Shown here piece by piece: positions 11,116 through 21,201 of a stretch of 64,000 nt of DNA (its first letter is position 1; every line of letters starts with the position of its first letter). The position numbers and the translations under genes are program-made. Below the pieces are notes generated by a model, which made no database searches, had not been told where the DNA came from, and worked only from the letters and a program-made list of their open reading frames with translations. The DNA is from Pseudocercospora fijiensis CIRAD86 (lineage: Eukaryota; Ascomycota; Dothideomycetes; Mycosphaerellales; Mycosphaerellaceae), in contig NW_006921532.1 of NCBI RefSeq assembly GCF_000340215.1, forward strand, positions 2,149,337 through 2,213,336, read 5' to 3'.

Positions 11116-12107
11116 TTTCATCCATGTTCAAGTCTGACTCTCCGCTGTGCACTTCATGCCTCTGTTGACAGCTTCTTCGAACGTTTCGCTGCTTGATCTA
11201 GTTCAGATGGCGGTGTGCGCCTGAAAGCGAGCTTGAGAGAGGTCTAAGTATGCATCAGTACCTCTGGGACGATATAGGCCAATGCAGGCGAGCACGAGCT
11301 GTCACGTTGTCTCAAACATCTGGCGCGAAACATGCGCGAATGTGGACATGTTTCCACACATCTTGTTCCTCGAGAGGCGATGCTGACTCGACTAATGATG
11401 GTGATTGGGCATTACGGCTGAGTGCATTGATCATTGAGTAGTTCCCGAAGCGTCGGAGGTGCTTGGTAGGATGCGACAATGACGGAATTCCTGGCCAGGT
11501 TGACGATGAGTGCAGCAGCAAAGCCAGGAAGGCATGGCAGAGTGTGTGTACATTGCACGATGTATCCTCCGTTCATTCCGAGCGCAGATGTATATGCCAA
11601 AGTCAGTGTTGACATCATGTCCAAGCAGCGAATTTGCAAGGTGCGACGGACGCGCGAGACTACTCTTGTGCCAGCTTGACGCTCTCAGGTTTCTTGTTCT
11701 CGAACGCACGTTGAACGCCAGCGATTCATGCTCTGCAGGAGGTGTAGCAGTGGACGTGGCGAAGGCGTTGGTGTGGGCGAGAAGTCTTTCCATAGTCAGG
11801 GTGCGAACATGCTACGGTACATGTGTGTCAGCATGTGAAGGATCCGCCTTTCGCTTTCGATTCTGATCGCCAGAGCTACGACCAGTGGCTGAGATGAAGC
11901 GAGACGGCCCACAGGTCGGCCTGAGGTTGTGCTTGGTCGAGATGCGGCGATGCGATGCGCTAGATCTCGCCTGGAGCGTGTGGAGGGGAGGGGTGTTTCA
12001 AGAAGAGCAACTGAGCAAGCACTCCCGGTTGGGTTGACAGGATGTGTATTGCGCGTGCAACATGACCAGCCCACTACATACGGAGGAGACTAAGGAGTCG
12101 GGAGGAC
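11116..12107. other. Intergenic, no supported gene
   Basis: About 1 kb between the 238-aa gene and the mobile island. Two overlapping frames of ~120 codons on opposite strands (11431-11793 minus, 11510-11866 plus) lack recognisable features and Met contexts. Base composition is like the host genome, so the boundary with the AT-rich island at 12.1 kb is sharp. Confidence 0.5.
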
Positions 12108-12111
12108 ATAC

Positions 12112-12289
12112 AGGACGATTAAGCGAGATGGCGGACGGGGGTGATCCCCGTAAGCGGCAGCTAGCTTGAAAACGTTAGACGTGGACTTTTTAAAGGTGCG
12201 GATAATTCCTTCAGGCAGTACGCTAGCCTTGACTAGTTAGATTCCGTTTTTAGGGATTACCCCCTTCCGCTATCTCGCTTAATCGTCCT
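12112..12289. mobile_element. Small non-autonomous TIR element, copy A (178 bp)
   Basis: The ends are inverted copies of each other: AGGACGATTAAGCGAGAT at the left and its complement at the right, with imperfect pairing extending ~36 bp inward. The element is flanked on both sides by ATAC (12108-12111 and 12290-12293), which reads as a 4-bp target-site duplication. It has no coding capacity. This is a MITE-like structure. It might instead be a solo terminal part of a larger element. Confidence 0.7.
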
Positions 12290-12293
12290 ATAC

Positions 12294-12471
12294 ACCCTAA
12301 TTAAGCGGAATAGCGGAAGGGGGTGATCCCTGAAAACGAGATCCAACTGATCAAAGCTAGCGTACTACCTAAAAGAATTATCCGCGCCTTTGAAAGGTTC
12401 ACGTCTAACGTATTTAAGCTAGCTACCGTCTACGGGGATTTTACCCGTCCGCTATCTCGCTTAATAAGGGT
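12294..12471. mobile_element. Small TIR element, copy B, inverted relative to copy A
   Basis: This stretch aligns over nearly its whole length with the reverse complement of copy A. Shared interior tracts include GCTAGCGTACT, AATTATCCGC and ACGTCTAACGT, and both ends share TTAAGCGAGATAGCGG-like termini. Its outer ends read CCCTAATTAAGCG and CGCTTAATAAGGG. The boundaries are approximate. Copies A and B together form one long inverted repeat that could fold as a hairpin. Confidence 0.65.
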
Positions 12472-13294
12472 ATACTACTATAATTACTATAGGAGGTATA
12501 CTAGCTAAGATAAGGGAATGCATAATCTAGCGTTTTAGCACCTAAACCTTCCTATATAGTTTTAAGTTCCCTATCGTCTCTTTCTAGTTAGATACGGCTA
12601 TCGCCGGAAGTATATAAAATTAGATATAGTAAGGGATACTTAGATTATATAGTCGGAAGGAAGTTAGGCTACCTTAGCAATATCTAAAGGCCTGCAATTA
12701 GTACGTAAACTAGTATAGTATAGGTAAATATATAAGTATAGATTATTACTTTAGTATTAAATAAAGGCCTCTTTCTTACTATTTTATTAAAGGGCGTCTT
12801 AGAGGCGTAGAAGACGACTTCTATATATAGCCTTAGACCTCGAAGGCTATAGATACGACTTCCTATACTATATTATATAGCGCTATACGAGAAGGCGTAA
12901 AACTCGTATATCCTTTAGGTCTACGCACTTCTAATAGTACTTAGACTAGATAGACGATAAGGTTTGCTACCGTAATATACGCTTTACTCGAGTATAGCTT
13001 ATCGAGTTGTCTAAGCTATTGCTAGGTATAGAAACATTGCGTTTCCGCCCTTTAAGGTATAAAGCAGAGCCGTAGTAAGCGCTATATATAGTCTATTAAA
13101 GAATAGCCTATCCGGATAGGTAGTACTACTAAGTAAGGCTCTTCGGTCGTAGTGTCTCGTAGCACTCGGTTATCTTTAATAGAACGATCGAATTGCTATA
13201 TTTAACCTAGTCCGATTTAGTCGATTAGTAGCTAGGTCTTAACTATAATAGGTTATAGTACTATGCCGAGTATATTACTATAAAGTCTTCCTTC

Positions 13295-13880
13295 GGAGAC
13301 AATAAGATATAGGGCTTCGTTAATAGCGTATTCTAGGCGATATCTATACCTAAGAACGACTAGTAGTAGAAGATAATATACTCGTCTTATTATAAAGCTA
13401 ATAGCTTTAAATACTAAGGTATAGCTACTCCGGATAGACTATTGCCGTCGATGTTAAGGCTATTCCTTAGACTAGCGAACGACTAGAATATATATAGATA
13501 GATATATGTTCTAGCGAAGATCCGAGCAATATTTAACCTACTAGGCTATCTAGAGCTCTGCCGGCCGGCTATCTTCGTTGCTAGTAATAACGCTTATTTA
13601 AACCTCTATAGCTATATATCTCTATTCGCTAATTACCGTAGTTAGCGTTAGATTACTAAGGATAGGCGTATAGCAAATACTCGACTTGCTAGCGTTCGAA
13701 TTCTCGTCGAATAGGGCTTCGGTAAACTCGAGAATTATTAGGGATTGAATTAGTTTAAGGGCTTAATATAGGTCGGTATATAACCGGTCGCACTATATTA
13801 GAGGGTATTAGTATTATTATACAACTATATAGTATATTTAAGGCAATAAGGTTATAGAATTAGTCGAAGAAATCTAGATA
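13295..13880 (+). pseudogene. HARBI1-like (DDE_Tnp_4) transposase relic
   Basis: One forward frame preserves the order of a fungal DDE_Tnp_4 endonuclease: GFVNSVF*AISIPKND, YYKANSFKY*GIATPD, ASNNAYLNLYSYISLF, ANTRLASVRILVE*GFGK, F*KGLI-type core and a Leu-rich end. Asterisks are stops, mostly where relatives have Gln or Trp. The family's first and second catalytic Asp positions (usually in ...DGTF... and ...DPAY...) are Asn here, as expected from RIP G-to-A on the opposite strand. The third acidic residue (VE) remains. The gene is dead. Upstream coding sequence (from ~12.7 kb) is likely but too decayed for me to align. Confidence 0.72.
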
Positions 13881-14859
13881 TTATAGGATAGCGATTTAAC
13901 TATATAGCACTAACAATCCGGCATTACCTTAGGCTTTATCCGCTAGTCGAGTAACGGATAGATTTTCGCGTTTAAGGTCGCAAACGATAGGCAAAGGCAG
14001 TCGGCAAAGAGTATACTATAACCGGTAATACGTAGGTAGTTGTCCTAATATTAATATAATAGTAAAGAAGTTATTATATCCTAGAAATTACGATAACTTC
14101 TAAAGCCGGCTAGCGGCTATAACCGACGCTAAGGTTACGATTCTCGGTTATATTGCTAAAGGGGAAGGCCGTTTAATTATAATCGGTTAGCTTTTAGTAA
14201 ATATAGCGACAACCTCGATGCTTAGCGAAACCTAATCTCTTCTATAATATATATCCGAATATCGAAATCTATTAACCTAACTTCGCTAACAATAACGCCT
14301 TTAGCTTATTAATACTACTCTTTGTCTCTATCGCCGTCGCTCTAATACCTTCTACCGACCTTTATAAGTTAGATACTATCAATTTAAGACTATCTACCGT
14401 TACCTATACGCTATTAAACCTCGCCGCCGTCGCCTTACGATTAGCATTAAGCGCCGCTACTAGATCCTCTACCCTCGTATTCGATCTAGCTTATGCCTCT
14501 AATAACTCGATCTTCCGCTTCTTAAAGGAGTTAGCCTCTCGCTCTAGGTCTAGTATACTATTAAACTAGCGCTTAGATTGCTTTATATCCTTCTCGGCAA
14601 GATTAGTAAGATTATTAGAGGCTATAGTATACTCGCCGATTAGATTCTTCTTAGTAATACTAGCCTATCGAAGCGACTTGCTACTCGTACGATTAAGTAA
14701 GAGGCCTTCGCTTATAACTCGAGCCTATACCTTCCGATTACGACTATTATTGTCCTTAGCGGCGGCTTCTAGATTATCTTCTATCTCCGCCTATTCTTTA
14801 GTATTAAACTCGCTCTAAGGGCGACTCGTTATCGAAGAACTAGTACTCGTTAAGCGACC

Positions 14860-15560
14860 TATTACTATATCGAATAAGGCCTCCTTCTCTTTGTCTATCT
14901 ATTCTTCTTCGGCTATAGTCTGCTTACTAGCTTCCTTATCCTTCTTCTTAGCTTCTATTATAGCTATTAACTTATCTAACTTAATGTCTATAGTACTCGG
15001 ATTCTTATCCTTAGATGTAGTCCTTAATAGGTTATCTAACCTCTTACTAATCTAACCCTTTACCTTGCCTTTACTAAAGACAATACGCTTTAGGTTCTTC
15101 GGACACTTTAGTGCTAACGACAACTCTCGCTTAGCGGTCTGTTCTATCTCCGTCTTATACTTATTAACGAAACTACTAAGCGGCTCGTAATAGAAGCTAT
15201 AAGAGTGCTAGATAAGGACTCGAAGGACGAGGAGTTTAATGTCCGCTGTCTACTTTACTACCTTGCCTTTAACTAGACCTTTGCCTTTGCCTTTGCCTCG
15301 AGGTATTAGTTTATCGGGCACCTCTTCTACTAGGTTGTCTTTATTAACCTTACCTTCTTCTTCTACTTCCGCTCCTTCTATACTATTTTCTTTACTATCT
15401 TCTATAGCCGCTTACTTAGCTAACTAAGTACCTAAGCGCTTATTGTCCGCTTCTATAGTAGAAGCTATTACACTAGTTTCCTTACTAATCGCCTCTTATT
15501 CGGATGCCGCTACTAGAGCTATACCTTCGCCCTGTCGAGGGCTAGGTTTCTTACTAGTTT
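14860..15560 (-). pseudogene. Decayed Lys/Glu-rich transposon-associated ORF
   Basis: A single minus-strand frame stays coding-like for ~230 codons with about six TAG/TAA interruptions. It includes a GKGKGKGLVKGK basic run, a segment FYYEPLSSFVNKYKTEIEQTAKREL and a C-terminal charged helix (LDKLIAIIEAKKKDKEA). It is probably the second ORF of the same decayed element as the 13.3-kb transposase, or the remnant of another. No domain is recognised. Confidence 0.45.
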
Positions 15561-17349
15561 CCGGTCTTACTATAGGCGTAGAGTGCGTTAGGTCGAGCTT
15601 AGAAGGAACGGACGAGGCTAAATTAAACTACGACTATAAACTTTACTAAGATTAAGTGCTTTCTAACGCTAATTAAGAAGCAGTTTAAGAGCCTTATAAC
15701 TGTTACGCCGTCGCCTCTAGTTACTAAGGGCTATAGTTAATAAACTAACTAAACTATAAAGACTACTAAGTAAGACTAGCCGCCGGTTGCGACTATTGCA
15801 ACTACTACTAAGCCGATTGTAAGTAAATAGAAGCAGTCGTTAGTCTATAAGCTAAATGCGTATATAGGTTAATAAAGCGTAGATTCTCGAGTAGACTAGA
15901 TAGCGGAAATAGACTAGATCGCGGTAGCTATAATAGCGACGACTGCGGTAGTATAAACGGCGGCGTATTCGAATAATAATACTACTATATTAGCACTAGA
16001 GTCTCTAGATATAGTATATAAATACTAGGCGACGAATACGGTTATTATAACTATTATTACGATTGCTATTAAGATAGCTATAAAGCCGGAGGTTAACTGC
16101 TTTATACTATACTTCTGTACGTACTATAAAGTAGATCTAGTAAGCTCTACAACCCTTTATTTAGATTAAAGAAGGCGTATAAGTGCGCTAGTATATAATT
16201 GCGGTCTATTACTAATAGTTATTATCGTTATAGGTAGTCTAGTAATCGATACGCGACTAGAAGACGCGTAGTAGTCGACTCTATAGTACGATTAACCTTA
16301 TAAGCTTCTAACCGTATTTACTTCTAGTTAGTCTACTACCTATTCTATCGATACGGACCTATACCTACCCTTCCTTACGGCGTAGGTACGATAGGGCTAC
16401 TAAACTACAGAGGTTAGCTCGAAGTGGTTAGCTATAGCAAGGGGCTAGAAGCTAGTTATTTACTTACTAACCTAATCTATCGATACAGTCTATTAGAGTT
16501 TAGTTACTAAAACGCTGGAATGCATTGCCGCTACCTTATCGATAAGTAGGGCAGTAAGAGGTGTAACAATAATGCTAATGCCCGTTTACACTTCCCGCTC
16601 GTAATTCGAAAGAGCGACTAAGGGCCCGTTCTCTCGTCCGTTTATCGTAGTATTTATCGTAGTTAATATAGCAATCTCCTTCTAGCTAATCGACTGTAAT
16701 TGTCTCTACTATTTATCGTCGCTTATAAGGCTATATATTGCACGATAAATGGCCTCTGTTTAGTGCCCCTAATTATCGTAGACTTAGTAGATTAGTTAGG
16801 CTAGATTTGCCTTCGTAGGGCTGTAGACTTCGCGTGTTTAACGCGTCCTATACTAGGACAGTAAAGACTATAGATATATCTAGTATTCTAAGCGGCAGCG
16901 AGTTGTTAAACGACGCGTAATAGTAATAGCAATTTGCCGCCTTCGCAGATAGCTTAGACGATAATAATACGCCTATTCTATAGAGTAAGACTCTAGCGCC
17001 TTAGTAGCAGCAGCAGCACCTAGCGCCGATAGCGATATTATCCTCGTTACTAGATCCCTCTATATCCTCGCCTCTTTCTCGCTATAATAGTCTATATAGA
17101 ACTCCTTATAGCGACGTCGTTACGCTAGGCTCGCAAACGCTAGGTCCGTATAATACGTCGTCGTAGGAGCCTAAAGGTACGCCGGAGGTCGCTATTAATC
17201 GTATAGGTCGTCGAAGTAGTAGAACAGCCGGCTCGGCGTCGCTAGAGGCAGGTAGAAAGCAGCTTAACTAGACTCGAGAGATAGTAGTAGCTCTAGACAA
17301 CTCGCTATTATAGAGTTATAGTAATAGTTAAAGAGACGGAAACGGTAGA

Positions 17350-18110
17350 TTTAAACTAGTCGCTTAGAAACGCGCTATAGAATAGGTAAAGGCGTATATA
17401 CCGGAAGATCGACTAGATAAGGTAAACCTAGATACTGTCTACCGCAAAGGCAACGCTCGGCGCACTAATACGAAGCGCTATTAGGCTATAATAACAATGT
17501 CGGGTTAGAAGGAAGATCTAGTTACTAAATTGCCTATCGCGCAGTTAGCCGTAATAGACGCCTTCTTTAAGAAGTTTGCAAAGACTTACGGTAAGTTTAG
17601 ATACGAGGGTTTAAAGGACAAGAAGATATTATATAAGATATAGTTAGAGACTTCCGCTACCGGCGAGAACGTAAGAGGTAGACTCGCCGCCGCTAAAGCT
17701 ACTAAAGCTACTAATAGTAGTAATATTAATAGCCTTCTAGCTAGTAAAGATACTAACTTAATCGCCTTAAAGAAGCGCGCCGTATATAACCTAGCTCTCG
17801 AGAATAGAAACAAGAAGCGTAAAGGGACTAGTAAGAAGATAGTTAGCACTATCGACGGCATAATAGACGTCCTCGTATAGACAAACACACTGCTTAGTCA
17901 GCAACCTCCTAATACCTACGAGAGGCTTAGTCGACTACTTTCTACGGAGCTATATGCTTACTAGCTATCTAGACAACGTCGTACTGTAATAAGGAAGTTA
18001 ATAAGACGTAACGAAGTTAGTCTATTCCTTAGAAGCAACGATAATAAGAAGATTAAGTAGATTAGAGAGATTATAGAAGATATATTTAGCGGAGAAAACA
18101 GTATAGAGAA
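17350..18110 (+). pseudogene. Second ORF relic of the Harbinger element
   Basis: A forward frame reads KAYIPEDRLDKVNLDTVYRK, a stretch ending YGKFRYEGLKDKK, then a Lys-rich tail, with a few in-frame TAG codons at likely Trp/Gln positions. PIF/Harbinger elements usually encode a Myb/SANT-like DNA-binding protein beside the transposase. Position suggests that role here, but I cannot confirm a Myb fold from the sequence. Confidence 0.5.
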
Positions 18111-18719
18111 AGGGGTAGTAGGTAGTAGAGCGACTAATAGTACTAGCGGAGACGATTAGTCTACTTTCTATATATAATTTATTATATACTATAGAGATTT
18201 GTTAGTATTGCAATGCTAGCTCGATTCCGTATCTCTACTATTACTATCGTCGACCTCGTTTAACCTTACTGTCTCCTCCTTCGACAACTACTAAGACTAT
18301 AATATTTCCGCGTACTTTAAATTCTATAGAGACGACGACGGAGTAGTAAGGTGTTCTAAAATGTAGGTAAGAGCTAGGAGCTACGCAATCTGCTAACAAA
18401 TCTGCTCTAATTATAATCTAAATATATACCGGAATACCGCTAGTTCCTATTACCTCCTCGCCTCGAATTTCTACTAACTACTTACTCTCTATCTCCTCTT
18501 CGCTATAGATACGACAATATACCTCGTACGCTAACTATATTACTATTGCTATTTCGTCTCTAAACGCCTCTATCTACGTCGCCTCGCGCTCGATATCTAA
18601 TACGTCTATACTAACGCTATAGCCTTCGAAGTAGTTAGTTTTATCGCGGACAATTAGAAGCTTCTTTATATATAAACAGCTACAGTTAGTAAGGAAGTTA
18701 TAGAGCGCTGTTGTTATAT

Positions 18720-19210
18720 AAACTAGCTTTACCTACGTACGTATATTAAACTCTAGCGCAGTCTTCTATATCTTAAACCGCCGCTTAAAGATACTAAAGG
18801 TCCGCTCGACGATATTACGTAGCGACGAGTACCGGAGGTTAAACAATTTATCCTTATTCTAAAGCCTTATAGCGGCCTCGAATTGCTTATATAGGTAATA
18901 GCGCACGCCTCGAAATAGCACTATTGTTATATCGCTCGACCTATAACCGGCGTTAGCGAGATAATATTTACCTCTAGGTGCGTTAAACCTATAGTTCTCG
19001 ATAGCATCTTCTATTATACGGCTATCGTACGCTAATCCTTCCTATCTAGGTAATATAAAGGTAAAGCGGCGGTACTAATCGACGACCGCTAATATATTCT
19101 ACGTTACCTCGCCGTCTCGTCTATAATAGCGGTATTGTTCTAGTATAGGTATATAAGCCGGTAGATACGAGCTATCTAGTGCGCCTATATAGTTCTTAAA
19201 ATAAGGCTAG
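18720..19210 (-). pseudogene. HARBI1-like transposase relic of the Harbinger element
   Basis: Reading leftward from ~19205, one frame gives KNYIGALDSSYLPAYIP, RRDGEVT*NILAVVD*, RFTFILPR*EGLAYDSRI, EDAIENYRFNAPRGKYYLANAGY, LFNLRYSSLRNIVERTFSIF and KRRFKI. These match the DDE_Tnp_4 core in order. The second catalytic Asp (family DAGY) is Asn (NAGY); the first (GALD) and the Glu (VER) remain. Stops sit where relatives have Gln, Trp or Phe-flanking residues. The coding region probably extended to ~19.8 kb. Non-functional. Confidence 0.78.
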
Positions 19211-19986
19211 TACTTCGGACTACGACTTCTTAGCGCTAGCGAGTCGGTTGCCTTCGTAGGCGTTACGAGCTATCTATATAACAGCATTAAGGCTATTAAT
19301 ATCTTATAGAAGATAGACGATATCTAGCTTAGACTACGGTAAAAGTCTTCTACTAAATCGCGGTATAGACGCGCCTTCGTTATAGCGTTAAGGAATAATA
19401 ACAACTTCTGCTATCTACTAACAAGAGTGCTATCCTTTAGGTCGCCGGCCGCTATCTTATATAGCTTAATAAACTAAACCGGCGTAAAGCGACAATATCG
19501 ATATATCCGTACCTTGCTCGAGTCTAGCAAGTCGTATAGTAGCCGCTTACCTCGCTCGCTATCTATATATATTGTCCGCACGCCGCCTAGCATCCGTATA
19601 CTATATTCCTATAGTATAGTAGCTAGTATAACGAGTACGACTAATATATTACGCTGCGCTAATTTAATACGCCTTCTTCGAAGATCTACCGCCGCTACGC
19701 CTTCTAGAACCCTTCTTTCCTCGCTCGAGCCTCTTCGTTCTATAGTATAGCGCAATCTAACAGAAATAGCGGCGTTTTTTAATAATAAGAGTAGATACAT
19801 AATTAAAGGTATAAAGACGACGATTTTTCGTAGTTTATACTAAATACGGTATACTAAGCGAGTATCCACCTATCTTAGAAAAATGGACACGATAAACAAC
19901 ACGATAAACGATACACACTGAACAGTCGCCTTTATCGTATACCACTAGAAAAACAAGGTACGATAAACGGACGAGAGAACGGGCCC

Positions 19987-21201
19987 CAAAATGGCGATAA
20001 GCATGGTGATTCGTGCAGCACGTGCCAAGCCAGAGCTCTCGCACGCACGCACGCACGCACGCACGCACGAGACTGGCTAGCAAGAATCATTTGTCTGCTG
20101 ACAGGTGATGAGATGCTGATGGCGTGCCAACTGGAGATGCGAGCATCCCTGCTGCGATGAGGAAGTCGCTGCTGCCACCTGCTGCTGCTGCTTGTCGACC
20201 ATTTAGAGTTGGAGGGTCTCGGCGGCTCTCGGGAGCGCTACTTCTGGCGCCAAATGAAAGCGCCAAACACTTTGTCAAAATCAGCGAAAAGCTTGACCTG
20301 ATGGCGGGCGGCGGACGGGGAGGGCGGCGCGCTGAGGCCAGAACTTGAAGGCCAAAACAGCTGTGCGCGCTGGCTGGCACACGAACATTCAATATATTGG
20401 ACCGCTAAATTACAGGCGCCTAGCGACACGTGATTCTGCAAGGATACCAGCGGCAGCGCCAGCGCCAGCGATGCAGAACTTTTCAAACAAATCACCACGG
20501 CCATCGAGCTGCCAGAGGCAGCGGCAGAGGCAGAGGGTGGTGCAGGAGTAGTGCAGGAGTGCAGGAGTGCAGGAGGACCCGGCAGGAAAGCTGCAGCTCT
20601 GATAAACTAGCTCCCGTTTCACTGCAGGCTGTTATCAACGTCGTCTGACCAGCGACTGAGAGTATGCGGTATGCACCATGGTGTAGGGTCTCTCGAATCG
20701 TACGTCAGCGCTGCCTCCCCACGCCCTCTGGTCCTTATTCTTCCTCCGAGACGTATGTATGTCGGGTCAGGCCAGGTCACAGGCCACTGCTGCTGTCGGG
20801 CGTCGGATAGGTGTCAGTGATGAGCATGCACAGTGCACAGTGCACAGTGCGCTCGCCGCGGCAGGGCAAAACGAGCGGGCGGTCAGAAGTACTAGTAGCA
20901 GATTGTAGCGGTATAGCAGGTGGCCCGTTCGCGACAATCAAATTTAAAGAGCTGCCGCACGGATGCCAGCTTCCTTTCTTCAAAACCCAGGAGTACTCCC
21001 TCACCCTAGCATCGGGCCTCTCTTCTCAACGTTGACACCCTCGTGCTTGCCTTCCTCCGCCTCCGTTGCATCGAGCTGCTGCAAACACACCTGTACCTTC
21101 ACTTCTCCCCCCATCTGAACACCAGGCGCAGCTCAGCTCGGTCCAACGTGATTTGTTCCACCGCCTTCTTCATACATACCTTTCTGACGATCTAATTGAG
21201 C
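19987..21201. other. Intergenic with simple repeats; promoter side of the PH-domain gene
   Basis: Host-like composition resumes here. Contents are a GCAC tetranucleotide run (20041-20069), GGCAGCGGCAGAGGCAGAG-like and GCAGGAGT repeats at about 20440-20580, and GTGCACA triplication near 20828-20850. No domain-bearing frame was found. The last ~200 bases are C/T-rich, as in fungal core promoters and 5' leaders. Confidence 0.6.

Larger units (their letters stand above)
12108..19986. mobile_element. RIP-degraded transposon island (about 7.9 kb)
   Basis: A contiguous gene-free tract in which TpA is very frequent and CpA/TpG are nearly absent, while CpG is common. All frames are interrupted by TAG/TAA, many of them where homologous transposases have Gln or Trp. 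This is the pattern left by RIP (C to T in CpA). The tract contains, left to right, two copies of a small inverted-repeat element, a decayed HARBI1-like element with an associated Lys/Glu-rich ORF, and a Harbinger-type element with intact terminal inverted repeats. Composition returns to host-like on both sides. Confidence 0.88.
16622..19986. mobile_element. PIF/Harbinger-type DNA transposon with 28-bp perfect TIRs (3365 bp)
   Basis: The left end (16622-16649) begins GGGCCCGTTCTCTCGTCCG, and the right end (19959-19986) is its exact complement over 28 bp. Flanking triplets are TAA on the left and CAA on the right, a possible 3-bp target duplication altered by one C/T change. Just inside both ends the heptamer TTATCGT or its complement recurs (16642 onward; 19879-19965), a typical subterminal binding-site layout. 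The element carries two divergent coding relics, a minus-strand HARBI1-like transposase and a plus-strand second ORF, matching Harbinger organisation. It abuts the decayed element on its left and host-like sequence on its right. Confidence 0.82.

Noticed and set aside
11431..11866. Overlapping ~120-codon frames on both strands between 11.4 and 11.9 kb
   Set aside because: They have no domain, no plausible introns extending them, and mutual overlap, so I could not choose either as a gene.
20041..20069. GCAC repeat as a CRISPR-like or regulatory array
   Set aside because: It is a plain tetranucleotide microsatellite without spacers, and eukaryotic context makes CRISPR implausible.
20087..20392. 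101-aa minus-strand frame near the island edge
   Set aside because: Composition is Ala/Ser/Pro/Arg-rich as expected from chance in GC-rich repeats, with no start context or similarity.
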